This document shows, in pieces, positions 1 through 8,323 of a stretch of DNA of 25,043 nt. The stretch covers positions 1 to 25,043 of the forward strand of contig JARIAA010000098.1 of the NCBI GenBank assembly GCA_029264635.1. Reading direction: 5' to 3'. Positions within the stretch are counted from its first letter, which is position 1. Each line of letters begins with the position of its first letter. The position numbers were made by a program, and so were the translations under genes. The notes beneath the pieces were generated by a model. It had not been told where the DNA came from. It was given only the letters and a program-made list of their open reading frames with translations, and did not search any database. Origin of the DNA: Psychrobacter sp. (GTDB lineage: Bacteria; Pseudomonadota; Gammaproteobacteria; Pseudomonadales; Moraxellaceae).

Positions 1-992
1 GTACATTTTTCTTCTTCAACTGCCTGTAGGACGCTAAGTGGCTCAAAACCATCGTTAGGATAAACGATACAGCCACCATGAGTTAGAATGGCTAAATTGC
101 CCAGCACCATACCGAAACAATGATAAAGTGGCACAGGAATACAGAGTATATCCTCTTCAGTCAGGTTCATCGCCTCACCAATAAAGTAGCCGTTATTTAA
201 AATATTGCGGTGAGATAGCGTTGCGCCTTTTGGCGTACCAGTCGTACCGCTGGTAAATTGCACGTTGATAGGATCAGTGTTTTTTAGCTTGGCCTGCCGT
301 TCAGCGACGCGTGGATCGTTGGCATCACCCTCTGCTATCCAATCAGAGAACTTTTGCATATAGTTAAAATCTTCATCAGTACCCGGCTCATCAATCCAAA
401 CAATACGTTCGATGGTTGGAATCTCAACCAGATCAAGCTGATTAAAGGTTTTATGATAAATCTCGGGACAAAGCTCGCGAATCATCTGCGCATAATCACT
501 GCTCTTAAAGTGGCGCATCAGTACCAGTGCTGAGCAGCCCAGCTTATTAAGAGAATACTGCAGCTCAAAGGTGCGATAAGCAGGATTAATATTGACAAGG
601 ATAACGCCAATTTTTGCGGTGGCTAATTGCATCAGCAGCCACTCGCTATTGTTATGCGACCAAATGGCGATACGATCGCCAATCTCAAGCCCCATCTCAA
701 TCATGGCGCTGGCGAGCTGATTGGCTTTTTTTTGCAGCTCACGATACGTCCAGCGGATATTTTGATGGCAAGAAACCAAGGCCTCACGCTCAGGATATTT
801 ATGGACAATGGCATCAAAAAAATCACCGATGGTCGCCTCGATCAGCGGCACATTAATGCCTTTGTCATGGCTTTGGGTGAGTGGCGCGTTTGCCGAGCGT
901 GCGCCTACATTAACGTTGGGAACATTACTTAAAATACTGTCATGAAGAATATTGTCATTGAGAATATTGTCGAAATCGGTGTGCTGAGTCAT
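1..992 (-). CDS. Acyl-CoA ligase (AMP-binding family), 5' part only
   Basis: Activates fatty acids to acyl-CoA through an acyl-adenylate, feeding beta-oxidation or lipid synthesis in the cytoplasm. The reading frame opens with ATG at 992-990, preceded by AAAGGA about seven bases upstream, and stays open for 330 codons to the window edge, so the C-terminal part is missing. The adenylate-forming P-loop TSGTTGTPKG lies near residues 247-256, and the motif PLYHCFGM follows it. The second motif is typical of the medium/long-chain ligases related to ACSF2 and FadD. Residues 1-35 are a variable extension encoded partly by a 15-bp imperfect tandem repeat. The family is clear; the exact chain-length preference cannot be read from this. 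No other gene of fatty-acid oxidation is in view, and 400 bp without a gene separate it from its upstream neighbour. Confidence 0.9.
   Translation of the reverse strand, partial: MTQHTDFDNILNDNILHDSILSNVPNVNVGARSANAPLTQSHDKGINVPLIEATIGDFFDAIVHKYPEREALVSCHQNIRWTYRELQKKANQLASAMIEMGLEIGDRIAIWSHNNSEWLLMQLATAKIGVILVNINPAYRTFELQYSLNKLGCSALVLMRHFKSSDYAQMIRELCPEIYHKTFNQLDLVEIPTIERIVWIDEPGTDEDFNYMQKFSDWIAEGDANDPRVAERQAKLKNTDPINVQFTSGTTGTPKGATLSHRNILNNGYFIGEAMNLTEEDILCIPVPLYHCFGMVLGNLAILTHGGCIVYPNDGFEPLSVLQAVEEEKC
931..975. repeat. 15-bp imperfect tandem repeat, three copies
   Basis: Units at 931-945, 946-960 and 961-975 share the core AATA(C/T)TGTC. They lie inside the start of the acyl-CoA ligase gene and encode a repeated D/N-x-I-L pattern near residues 8-21, ahead of the conserved domain. 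Probably a slippage expansion in a tolerant N-terminal tail. Confidence 0.7.
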
Positions 993-1154
993 AACGAGTC
1001 CTTTCGTTTGAGTGTTAGTTTTATTATTGCCTTATGAGCATTTAATGCGCTGCCAAGGTAAAGATAATATCCCTCCTTGAATATTTTTGATAACTAAGAA
1101 TGATGGTTCAATCACGTCCTAACCAATATAGCGCCTAAAATAAAAGACTGTCAA

Positions 1155-1185
1155 TCATAACTGATACAGCACGTATCGATTATGA
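1155..1185. promoter_or_regulatory. Inverted repeat, possible operator or hairpin
   Basis: Arms 1155-1167 and 1173-1185 are 13 bases each, match at 11 of 13 positions and flank the 5-base spacer AGCAC. There is no T-run on either side, so it does not look like a terminator. It lies about 165 bases upstream of the acyl-CoA ligase start and could be a regulator site; this is inference only. Confidence 0.35.
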
Positions 1186-1335
1186 CTGCTGCAAAGTACA
1201 CCCAAGCTAATGACTATGACAAAATAGGCGGTACAGTTGCTACTACATTAAATAGATACACTAAATTGCAACGCGGAGCTGCGCCAAGTTGGTCCCAGTC
1301 TCAAGGTATCTCTTTGATATTGACCCAATTATAAT

Positions 1336-1375
1336 TATAAAAATGCCAGTACTGCATTAAGATGGCAGCACTGGC
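1336..1375 (-). terminator. Rho-independent terminator of the flavoprotein gene
   Basis: Read on the minus strand, the arms at 1375-1365 and 1355-1345 form an 11-bp stem with one G-U pair and a 9-base loop, followed by ATTTTTATA. It sits 25 bases past the stop of the rubredoxin-reductase-like gene. Confidence 0.75.
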
Positions 1376-1399
1376 TATCGTATAAAGATTTTTTAATAG

Positions 1400-2629
1400 C
1401 TACCCTTTAGGCATGGCAGGTGCTTTGATCGTTACTGTCGCGCTAACGGCATCGTTATCATCGAGCAGATCCATGACAAGCTCTTCATCACTTTCAGTTT
1501 TCAGCTGCCAGTTGCCAGCAGCTTGCGGCACACCTGTGACCATGACAGAGATGGCTTTATTTTTTAGACGAATCATCGGCGGCTTATGATCGTAGCCGCC
1601 ATGCTCATGACCCAAGATATCATCGGCAATCGTCGCAGCTTGCGCCCGCAGTGGTGCGACATAGCGACACGCGACGCCATTGATCGACATGCAATCGCCA
1701 ATGGCATAAATACTGGACGTATTGGTACGCAGCGTTGTGGCATCAACCACAATACCGGTACGGCGATTGAACTCAACCCCAGCAGCGGCTGGCAATTTAT
1801 CATCGACGAGCAGGCCCGTACTGGCGATGACATGATCGACAATGAGCGGCTCAAGTTGCTGAGCATCTGTACCTTGTATGGTAGAAGCTACTGGCTCATA
1901 GCTGACCTGCAATTTATCATGAGCGCTGCCTTCACTGACACGAGTAACGTCAGATACTTGATAGCCCCCTAAGAACTGAATACCTTGTGACTCAATCGCT
2001 TTGGCAATCCGCGCCGTCGCTTTCGCTGGCAGCATTTGCGAGAGTGGCGCATCGTTCAAATCAATAAGGGTCACTTTATGACCTGCTTTTAGCAAGTCCT
2101 CTGCAATCTCCGTCCCAACCATGCCAGCGCCAACGATGGCCACATGTTGACTACCGTCTGCCAGCTTCTCTTGTAGCTGTCCAAAACGCTCAATATGATT
2201 GACATGCAAAACCAAATCCTCTGGCAAGCTCTTTGGGAAGATAGGCTGAGCGCCCATCGCAAGCACCAATTTGTCATAGCTGATCGTTGCGTAATTTGTG
2301 TTGGCTGGATCTGATCGATTAGCAGAGACAAGATGTAAATGTTGACTGGCCGCATCAATATCACTGACCTCGGTATGAGCAAGCAAATTAACATTCGCAG
2401 CTTCTGCTGCATCGCTACCCGTTGCTCGTACCAAATCAGAGGCGCGCTTATTTTGACTGATCGCCATGGTCAGCATGGGTTTATGATAACGATCGCCATT
2501 ATCAGCAGTGATTAAAGTCACAGGAATGTCTTTGTCTTTAGCACGAATGGCATCGATAACATGCCAGCCTGCCAATCCTGCACCAATAATTACAATACCT
2601 TTCGATGTAGATGAACGTTCTACACTCAT
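1400..2629 (-). CDS. rubB: Rubredoxin reductase-like FAD/NAD(P) oxidoreductase
   Basis: Predicted to pass electrons from NAD(P)H through FAD to a small electron carrier, classically rubredoxin for alkane hydroxylase or for peroxide detoxification. The ATG at 2629 is chosen over the upstream in-frame ATG at 2719 because GGGAG lies just before it and the dinucleotide fold IVIIGAGLAG then begins about eleven residues in, as in the family; this gives 409 residues. The second GxGxxG motif, VAIVGAGMVG, lies mid-protein for NAD(P)H, and IYAIGDC near the C-terminus contacts FAD. KPML after the first fold is also typical of rubredoxin reductases. No rubredoxin (paired CxxCG motifs) is encoded nearby, so the partner is unproven; another ferredoxin-reductase-type role is possible. 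Confidence 0.85.
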   Translation of the reverse strand: MSVERSSTSKGIVIIGAGLAGWHVIDAIRAKDKDIPVTLITADNGDRYHKPMLTMAISQNKRASDLVRATGSDAAEAANVNLLAHTEVSDIDAASQHLHLVSANRSDPANTNYATISYDKLVLAMGAQPIFPKSLPEDLVLHVNHIERFGQLQEKLADGSQHVAIVGAGMVGTEIAEDLLKAGHKVTLIDLNDAPLSQMLPAKATARIAKAIESQGIQFLGGYQVSDVTRVSEGSAHDKLQVSYEPVASTIQGTDAQQLEPLIVDHVIASTGLLVDDKLPAAAGVEFNRRTGIVVDATTLRTNTSSIYAIGDCMSINGVACRYVAPLRAQAATIADDILGHEHGGYDHKPPMIRLKNKAISVMVTGVPQAAGNWQLKTESDEELVMDLLDDNDAVSATVTIKAPAMPKG

Positions 2630-2753
2630 ACAAGCTCCCATTAAGTTAACAATGATGTTGATTAGATTTTGCCAAAAAATCCTTTCTCCTATTGTATCAG
2701 TAAACAGCCATTCACTCATATAGTCACTATTGAGTATATAAATCTACTGCCAC

Positions 2754-2784
2754 AAAAAAGCGCCTATTGATACTAATAGACGCT
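2754..2784 (-). terminator. Rho-independent terminator after the PaiB-like gene
   Basis: On the minus strand, 2784-2775 pairs with 2768-2759 (10 bp, one G-U pair) around a 6-base loop and is followed by a run of T's at 2758-2754. It separates the glt/paiB run from the flavoprotein gene, which starts further down. Confidence 0.8.
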
Positions 2785-2860
2785 CTTTATAGATATTTTA
2801 GTCCAGATCAAACTTCATGCGTATTGAGGGGGTTTTCAAAGCTGTTAATCAAACCAAATC

Positions 2861-3496
2861 CTAATCTACTTTTTGGATCAATGCTGCCATATCATCCGCT
2901 TTTGCAGTTCTAAGCTGTTTTAGTCCCGCTATTACTCCTGCTCTATTCTCAGCGGTTTTGTTTTGGCTCAGTTTAAACTGTACTTGTACGTTGGTAATAT
3001 CGACACGAATACCGACAATCGCTCGGCACATGGCTTGAATATAGCTCTTTGGTGCATCATCAAGTGACCAAGGATGGGATTGATTGGCTTCAAAGTCAGC
3101 CGTTTGCTTCGATAAGATGTCAATCAGTGCCTCAGGCTCTGTTAATAAGCTAACGTCACCTGTGACATGCACACTTCGATAATTCCACGTTGGTACTTCT
3201 TTATGCGTCGCAGCCTTGCTTGGATACCAATTAGGACTAATATAATGTCCTGTGTCTTGAAAGATAATCAACCATGGCGCAGCAAGATTATCGTTATTGT
3301 TTAGCGGGTTTATCTTAGTCATATGACCATACAAGGCGCCAAACTCACTACCATCGTTTTGCCAGTACATCGGAATATGACAGGCTTCAAGCCCCGTCGC
3401 CGTTTGTGCAACTATAGTCGCTTGCGGTTGTTGTTTGATAAAAGCTGCTATGTTCTCAAAGTTGTCTTCTTTAAAAACTTTGGGGATGAACAGCAT
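2861..3496 (-). CDS. paiB: PaiB-family FMN-binding-fold regulator
   Basis: Member of the PaiB family, split-barrel flavin-binding-type proteins named after a Bacillus repressor of sporulation and protease genes; the direct activity of most members is unknown. Family signatures seen are FIPKVF at the N-terminus, GHMTKINP, GHYISPNWYPSK, VPTWNYRSVHV and VGIRVDI near the C-terminus followed by KLSQNK. I choose ATG 3496 because family members start with M-x-IPK; a TTG three codons earlier (3505) is also in frame. Length of 211 residues is normal. It starts about 40 bases after gltL with no terminator between, so it is probably transcribed with the glutamate importer. No helix-turn-helix is visible, as usual for the family. 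Confidence 0.88.
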   Translation of the reverse strand: MLFIPKVFKEDNFENIAAFIKQQPQATIVAQTATGLEACHIPMYWQNDGSEFGALYGHMTKINPLNNNDNLAAPWLIIFQDTGHYISPNWYPSKAATHKEVPTWNYRSVHVTGDVSLLTEPEALIDILSKQTADFEANQSHPWSLDDAPKSYIQAMCRAIVGIRVDITNVQVQFKLSQNKTAENRAGVIAGLKQLRTAKADDMAALIQKVD

Positions 3497-3535
3497 CGGC
3501 TCCAAGTCGTTTGCGGTTGATGAATATACAAATCA

Positions 3536-4339
3536 CTAATGATTTAAAATCTTTGATAAAAACATTTGCGCGCGCTCGCTTCTAGCGCCCTCAAAGAACT
3601 CATCTTTACTACAGTTTTCGACGATATGACCTTCGTCCATAAAGATGATACGATTGGCAACTTGGCTTGCAAAGCCCATCTCATGGGTGACACACATAAT
3701 CGTCATGCCATCGCGCGTCAGCTCGACCATCACATCCAGCACCTCTTGAATCATCTCTGGATCCAGTGCAGAAGTCGGTTCATCAAATAACATCGCTACT
3801 GGATCCATCGCAAGCGCACGCGCAATTGCTACCCGCTGCTGCTGGCCACCAGACAGCTCGGCTGGGTACTTTGCTGCCTGCACGGTCAATCCTACACGGT
3901 CCAGATATGCCATTGCTTTTTGCTTAGCCTCGCTTTCTTTACGCCCTAATACTTTAATTTGCGCGACCATTAGATTATCGATAATAGTTAGATGCGGGAA
4001 CAATTCAAAATGCTGAAATACCATGCCAACGCTACTGCGCAGCTTCGGCAAATTGGTTTTTGGTGCTCCAACTGAGATGCCATTGACCATGATGTCACCT
4101 TTTTGAAAAGGTTCCAGTCCGTTGACCGTTTTAATCAAAGTTGACTTGCCACTGCCTGATGGGCCGCAGACCACGACCACATCGCCTTTGTGCACGTGTG
4201 CCGTACAATCAGTCAATACTTGAAAATCGCCATACCATTTGCTGACCTCACTGATTTTAATGACGATCTCATCGCTGGCATGCCCGTTGTCTGTGACTAG
4301 GCCGCCAAAGCTATTTATATACGTATCAGCATTATTCAT
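3536..4339 (-). CDS. gltL: Glutamate/aspartate ABC importer, ATP-binding subunit
   Basis: Cytoplasmic ATPase that powers glutamate/aspartate uptake with GltJ and GltK. It carries Walker A GPSGSGKST (59-67), signature LSGGQ (162-166), Walker B with catalytic Glu187 (LFDEP), and the switch His in VTHEM (219). The stretch KWYGDFQVLTDC and the ending FLSKILNH are close to my memory of enteric GltL. It is about 25 residues longer at the N-terminus than E. coli GltL; ATG 4339 has AGGAG upstream at good spacing, so the extension is probably translated. It is the last transporter gene in the order gltI-J-K-L, 70 bases after gltK. Confidence 0.95.
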   Translation of the reverse strand: MNNADTYINSFGGLVTDNGHASDEIVIKISEVSKWYGDFQVLTDCTAHVHKGDVVVVCGPSGSGKSTLIKTVNGLEPFQKGDIMVNGISVGAPKTNLPKLRSSVGMVFQHFELFPHLTIIDNLMVAQIKVLGRKESEAKQKAMAYLDRVGLTVQAAKYPAELSGGQQQRVAIARALAMDPVAMLFDEPTSALDPEMIQEVLDVMVELTRDGMTIMCVTHEMGFASQVANRIIFMDEGHIVENCSKDEFFEGARSERAQMFLSKILNH

Positions 4340-4409
4340 TACTGGCTCCTAACCACCGTATTTTGGATAATTTTGTTTACTACAATCATATGCTACCAAG
4401 CATTATTCA

Positions 4410-5081
4410 TCAAAATCTTAAACGTTTTTGCAATTGTTGTACGCCGATAGAGGCACTTAGACTGATAATAAAATATACAGCGCCTGCCCCCAAAATATAG
4501 GGCGTCAAGAGACCCATCAACTCACCGCGTACATAGGCGGCTCGAAAAAAATCAGTCAGACCAATAGCAAACACCAATGTCGTATCTTGGAATAAAATAA
4601 TACACTGCTGCAAAATAAGCGGCAGCATTTTGCGAAAAGCTTGCGGTAGCACGACTAAACGCATCGTCTGCCCATAAGTCATGCCCAAAGCTTTGGCCGC
4701 ATTGATTTGTCCACTACTAATGGATTGAATACCTGCACGCACAACCTCTGAAAAATAGGCCGCTTCAAACATCATAAAGGCGACAACGCACGAGGCAAAG
4801 GCGGCATTGAGTTGCAAGTACTTACCAGCCACCCAAAAGTAGATCATCGGTACGGCAAAATAAAACCATAGCAGCACAAGGAGCAGTGGTACAGAGCGAA
4901 AATAATTGACGTATAGTTTGGCGGGGATTTCTAACGCTCTAATGCCAGATAATCGCATCAAAGCAAGGACTGTTCCTAGACTGATACCACCAAGAATGGC
5001 TAAAAACAATACTTTTAGCGTGGTTATCATGCCACCCATTAAGCCTGGATAGGCCGTTGCAAGTTCAGTCATCATATTCAT
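4410..5081 (-). CDS. gltK: Glutamate/aspartate ABC importer, permease GltK
   Basis: Inner-membrane permease of the polar amino-acid (HisMQ) family, forming the channel with GltJ. Hydrophobic helices run through the 223-residue protein. The cytoplasmic coupling (EAA) loop is visible as GQINAAKALGMTYGQ followed by LPQAFRKMLP. The ATG at 5081 overlaps the gltJ stop as ATGA, pointing to coupled translation. Length matches the enteric protein. No defect is seen. Confidence 0.95.
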   Translation of the reverse strand: MNMMTELATAYPGLMGGMITTLKVLFLAILGGISLGTVLALMRLSGIRALEIPAKLYVNYFRSVPLLLVLLWFYFAVPMIYFWVAGKYLQLNAAFASCVVAFMMFEAAYFSEVVRAGIQSISSGQINAAKALGMTYGQTMRLVVLPQAFRKMLPLILQQCIILFQDTTLVFAIGLTDFFRAAYVRGELMGLLTPYILGAGAVYFIISLSASIGVQQLQKRLRF

Positions 5082-5824
5082 TTCTGACTCCCTGCAATAA
5101 GCCCTGGTACTCGCAGTTTGCGCTCAATCAAACCCATAATGGCGATCAATGACAAATTAAATACCAAATAAATGATAGTCGCGTACGTATAAATCTCAAG
5201 GTTATTCTGGGTATATTCGCTAATGGTTTTAGTTTGGCTAATCAGCTCCATGACACCCACCAATGATGCAACTGACGCATTTTTAAAACAGTTGGTCAGC
5301 TCTGAGCTAAGGGGCGGCAAAATCACGCGAAAAGCTTGGGGCAACAAGACTTGTTTATACGCTTGTGGAATCGTAAAGCCAAGTGCATAGGCGGCGTTGA
5401 TTTGACCCTTTGGTAAGGATTGGATACCTGTACGCACTTGCTCAACGATACGTGCCGCAGTGAATAAGCCCAGACCAATACTCGCTGAGAGCATGGCTGA
5501 GGTATTTGGCGATAAATCTTTATACCACCATTCCTGTAAGGCCGGTGTCAACCAGCCGGGGGCAACATAGAACCAAAAGAACAATTGCACAAGTAAAGGG
5601 ATATTACGAAAAAAGATCACATAAGCGGTGCCAATACTACGAGCTGTCTTGCTTGGCAAAGTGCGCATGATACCAAAAATAGTACCAATAACCATGGCGA
5701 TGGCCCAGGCAATACTACCAATTAATAACAACCAGCCAAGACCAGTGATCATCCAGTGCAAATACAGCTCATTACCAATACCAGTTTGCTCAAAGAGCAC
5801 ACCCCAGTTCCAGCTATAATTCAT
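5078..5824 (-). CDS. gltJ: Glutamate/aspartate ABC importer, permease GltJ
   Basis: Second inner-membrane permease of the glutamate/aspartate importer, 248 residues, close to the usual length. It has several hydrophobic helices and the coupling loop GQINAAYALGFTIPQ with LPQAFRVILPP. The motif FFRNIPLLVQLFFWF is typical of HisM/GltJ-type permeases. The start is ATG 5824, and the end overlaps gltK by four bases. It follows gltI with about 100 bases between, a gap that often holds an RNA hairpin making the binding-protein message more stable; I could not define one with confidence. Confidence 0.95.
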   Translation of the reverse strand: MNYSWNWGVLFEQTGIGNELYLHWMITGLGWLLLIGSIAWAIAMVIGTIFGIMRTLPSKTARSIGTAYVIFFRNIPLLVQLFFWFYVAPGWLTPALQEWWYKDLSPNTSAMLSASIGLGLFTAARIVEQVRTGIQSLPKGQINAAYALGFTIPQAYKQVLLPQAFRVILPPLSSELTNCFKNASVASLVGVMELISQTKTISEYTQNNLEIYTYATIIYLVFNLSLIAIMGLIERKLRVPGLIAGSQK

Positions 5825-5923
5825 TTTTGCCTCTCCGAGCAGCGAAAAACAGACTTATGCATAAGCTCAATCTTAATGACCGCTTAAACGCATAAGCCAG
5901 CTATATTGAAGGACAAAACATCA

Positions 5924-6910
5924 TTACTGTGCGGCGTTTTTTGGCTGGTCACTATCGTGTGGATTGGCGATTAAAGCTTTTAAGTTGTCTGACATCTCAA
6001 AGTTCAAGTTGACATTTTTTGGTGGAATGGGATTTAAGAACCATTTATCATAAATACTATTGATCTCACCTGAACTAAAGGTATTGGCCAGTGCTTCATC
6101 GACCACCGCTTTAAACTCAGGGTCGTCTTTACGCATCATACAGCCATAGATCTCAAACGATTGCGGCGTACCAACGATAACCCATTCATCAGGATTTTTT
6201 GCTTTGGCTTTTTCGCCTGCCAGCAAGACATCATCCATCATAAAGGCATCAGCACGGCCATTTTCTAGCATAAGAAAGCCTTCACCATGATCTTTAGCTG
6301 AGATAATATTCGTGTCCATCTGCTTCTCGTCATTATACTGACGAATATAGCGCTCTGAGGTCGTGCCTGCCGTAGTGACCAAGGTTTTACCTTTTAGATC
6401 TTCAAAATCTTGAATACCTGAGTCGGTTTTGGTTAGTAAGCGCGTACCAATCTCAAAAAAACCATTTGAGAATGCCACTTGTTTTTGGCGCTCTTCATTA
6501 TTGGTCGTTGAGCCACACTCAAAATCCACCGTACCGTTTTGTACCAATGGGATACGAGTTTGTGAAGTGATTAAGTTATAACGAACGTTGAGATCAGGCA
6601 TGTTCAGTTTTTCTTTAACCGCTTCAACCACTTTCATCTCTAGATCATGCGCGTAGCCCATTGGTTGACTTGGATCGTCTGCGATATAAGAAAACGGAAT
6701 CGATGAGTCGCGGTAACCGACGACAATAGTGCCTGAATCTTTTATTTTTTGTAGGGTGCCATTGGAATTGGCTGCAGCTTCTGTCGTAGGGGCTGCCGCA
6801 TCATCTGCTGGAGCAGCATCATTAGCAGTTTGACTACTGTTGTTACAGCCAGCCAAGCCTAGTGCCATAAAGGCTACCAAAGTGAGGGGTTTTGAGATTA
6901 AATAAGCCAT
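5924..6910 (-). CDS. gltI: Glutamate/aspartate-binding lipoprotein GltI
   Basis: Captures glutamate/aspartate in the periplasm for the GltJKL channel. I choose ATG 6910 over 6919 because AAGGA sits eight bases before it, while it directly abuts the 6919 ATG. The signal peptide ends in a lipobox LAGC with Cys22, so the protein is probably a lipoprotein, unlike the soluble E. coli GltI. A short Ala/Asp-rich linker precedes the binding domain. Strong family blocks are ITSQTRIPL, FECGSTTNN, TAGTTSERYI, FMMDDVLLAGE and NPIPPKN near the C-terminus. It is first in the gltIJKL run and has a candidate promoter at 7002-7031. Confidence 0.95.
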   Translation of the reverse strand: MAYLISKPLTLVAFMALGLAGCNNSSQTANDAAPADDAAAPTTEAAANSNGTLQKIKDSGTIVVGYRDSSIPFSYIADDPSQPMGYAHDLEMKVVEAVKEKLNMPDLNVRYNLITSQTRIPLVQNGTVDFECGSTTNNEERQKQVAFSNGFFEIGTRLLTKTDSGIQDFEDLKGKTLVTTAGTTSERYIRQYNDEKQMDTNIISAKDHGEGFLMLENGRADAFMMDDVLLAGEKAKAKNPDEWVIVGTPQSFEIYGCMMRKDDPEFKAVVDEALANTFSSGEINSIYDKWFLNPIPPKNVNLNFEMSDNLKALIANPHDSDQPKNAAQ

Positions 6911-6919
6911 GAGATACAT

Positions 6920-7225
6920 CCTTTTATCACATTATTACAAATTAAGAAAATCTAAGGGGCCTCTATCTTGCCACTCAGCCTCCTTGCTGTTAATTTTAGT
7001 CATCATAGAGCAACTTAATGTTACTTTACAACACTTTTGTCGGTGTTAGTGACATTTATTGTATATATTCATAATATCGCATATTAGATAGCAGCATCTC
7101 GATATTATTATATAAGTCCTTATTCAATTTTATGACGTTTAACTATTCGTAGGATTTACTTTATGATTGATATATTGTGGATAATCCCCATAAAGTTATG
7201 ACCTTTTTGATATAAAAGACAAATT
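6920..7225. other. Divergent regulatory region, gltI / hslO
   Basis: AT-rich gap between the divergent gltI and hslO starts. It contains the gltI promoter candidate at 7002-7031. On the hslO side TTGATA with TAAAGT 18 bases downstream (near 7170-7200) is a weak possible promoter. No gene is supported; a 22-codon frame upstream of gltI on the minus strand lacks a ribosome site. Confidence 0.5.
7002..7031 (-). promoter_or_regulatory. Candidate sigma70 promoter for gltIJKL
   Basis: On the minus strand, TTGTAA (-35, 7031-7026) and TATGAT (-10, 7007-7002) are separated by 18 bases. This would put the transcript start about 85 bases before the gltI ATG. Pattern match only. Confidence 0.5.
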
Positions 7226-8209
7226 ATGACTCAAGATACCAAAACTTTAAATACAGATAATAATCAGCTGACCAGCAGCCCTACTGATAACGATGTGCGT
7301 CAGCGCTTCTTTATTGAGGACTCGCCCGTACGTGGTGATGTCGTGCGTCTGTCACGCAGTTATGCCAAGACGATTTCTCAAAAGCCCTATCCTGAAGCCA
7401 TCAAACGCTTGTTGGGTGAGATGCTGACGGCAGCAAGTTTACTTATCGGTACGGTCAAGATTAATGGGCGCTTATCCATTCAACTGCAATCCTCAGACAG
7501 CGATAGCTTACTGAATTGGGCGATGGCCGAATGCGATCAAGACGGTATCATTCGCGCCCTTGCTAGCTGGAAAACAGATACCGATGAGCACGTGCAAGCA
7601 TGGGAAAACATGACTGATGCCAAAGAAGCATTTGCAGAGCTTGGTGCGACTGGTCAGGGCGTATTATTTATTAATATTCAACCTGATAATGGCGAACCGT
7701 ACCAAGGTATCGTTGAGCGTACTCATGACAATTTAGCGGACTGCTTGGCGCATTATCAAAAGCAATCTGCGCAGATCCCAACGCTTATTAATTTGGCATC
7801 AGACGGCCTGCAAGCGGGTGGTATATTGGTACAGATGCTACCTCGTACTGTTGAGGAAGCCATCGAAGTCGAACAAAACGAAGATGCGGGTATAGATGAT
7901 GACTTATGGACGCGCTTGTCGGTCCTAACGCGTACCGTTAAAGCCGAAGAGCTAACGACGCTTGATGCCAACGAGATTTTGTATCGTTTATACCATGAAG
8001 AAAACGTTGTCGCGCCTGACCCTGTCGAGCTCGCCTTTGGTTGTACTTGCTCACGCGAAAAATCTGAGATGGCTATTGAGCAAATTGGCGAAGCAGAGGC
8101 GTTAGATATCATCGAAGAGCAAGGCGGCACCTTCAAGATGGATTGCTGATTTTGTGGTGAAGTTTATAAATTTGATAAAGACGATGTTGCAGCGATATTT
8201 GCTGAATAG
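7226..8209 (+). pseudogene. hslO: Hsp33 redox chaperonin, in-frame TGA in its CxxC
   Basis: Hsp33 is a cytoplasmic holdase chaperone switched on when oxidation releases zinc from four cysteines (CxC then CxxC). The frame from ATG 7226 matches the family throughout: FIEDSPVRGDVVRL at the N-terminus and FGCTCSREK with Cys273 and Cys275. At 8147-8149 a TGA falls right after Cys307. The same frame then continues F-C-G-E-V-Y-K-F-D for 19 codons to TAG at 8207, which is the expected end of Hsp33 (E. coli has CDYCGNHYLF there). The short product would be 307 residues and lack the fourth zinc cysteine (310) and the tail; uninterrupted it would be 327. A nonsense mutation, a base-call error or readthrough could explain this. 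A standard terminator follows at 8249. Confidence 0.9.
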
Positions 8210-8248
8210 TTGGATTTGTTTTGATTTTAAAGCAGCTCAGTTTTAAAT

Positions 8249-8279
8249 AAACCCTCAAGCATCACACTTGAGGGTTTTT
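8249..8279 (+). terminator. Rho-independent terminator of hslO, probably bidirectional
   Basis: Perfect 11-bp stem, 8249-8259 with 8267-8277, loop of seven bases, then T's on the plus strand. The opposite strand also ends in a T-rich stretch, so it may stop the hydrolase-gene transcript coming from the right. Confidence 0.88.
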
Positions 8280-8323
8280 GTTTTACTGGTTAAATCTAAA
8301 ATAAAGAAGTAAGGCTAAAACCT

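Larger units (their letters stand above)
993..1399. other. Gene-free stretch upstream of the acyl-CoA ligase
   Basis: About 400 bases with no supported reading frame. It should hold the promoter of the acyl-CoA ligase, although I see no convincing -35/-10 pair. It contains a near-perfect inverted repeat at 1155-1185 and, at its right end, the terminator of the flavoprotein gene (1336-1375). No tRNA or small-RNA gene was recognised. Confidence 0.5.

Noticed and set aside
614..932. Plus-strand frames over the acyl-CoA ligase
   Set aside because: Antisense shadows of a clear adenylate-forming enzyme gene.
6943..7011. 22-codon minus-strand frame upstream of gltI
   Set aside because: It lacks a ribosome site at its ATG and overlaps the candidate gltI promoter; probably leader sequence.
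8147..8149. TGA in hslO as a selenocysteine codon
   Set aside because: The bases just downstream are AT-rich and form no convincing bacterial SECIS-type hairpin, and no selenocysteine gene is in the window. Kept only as a remote option.
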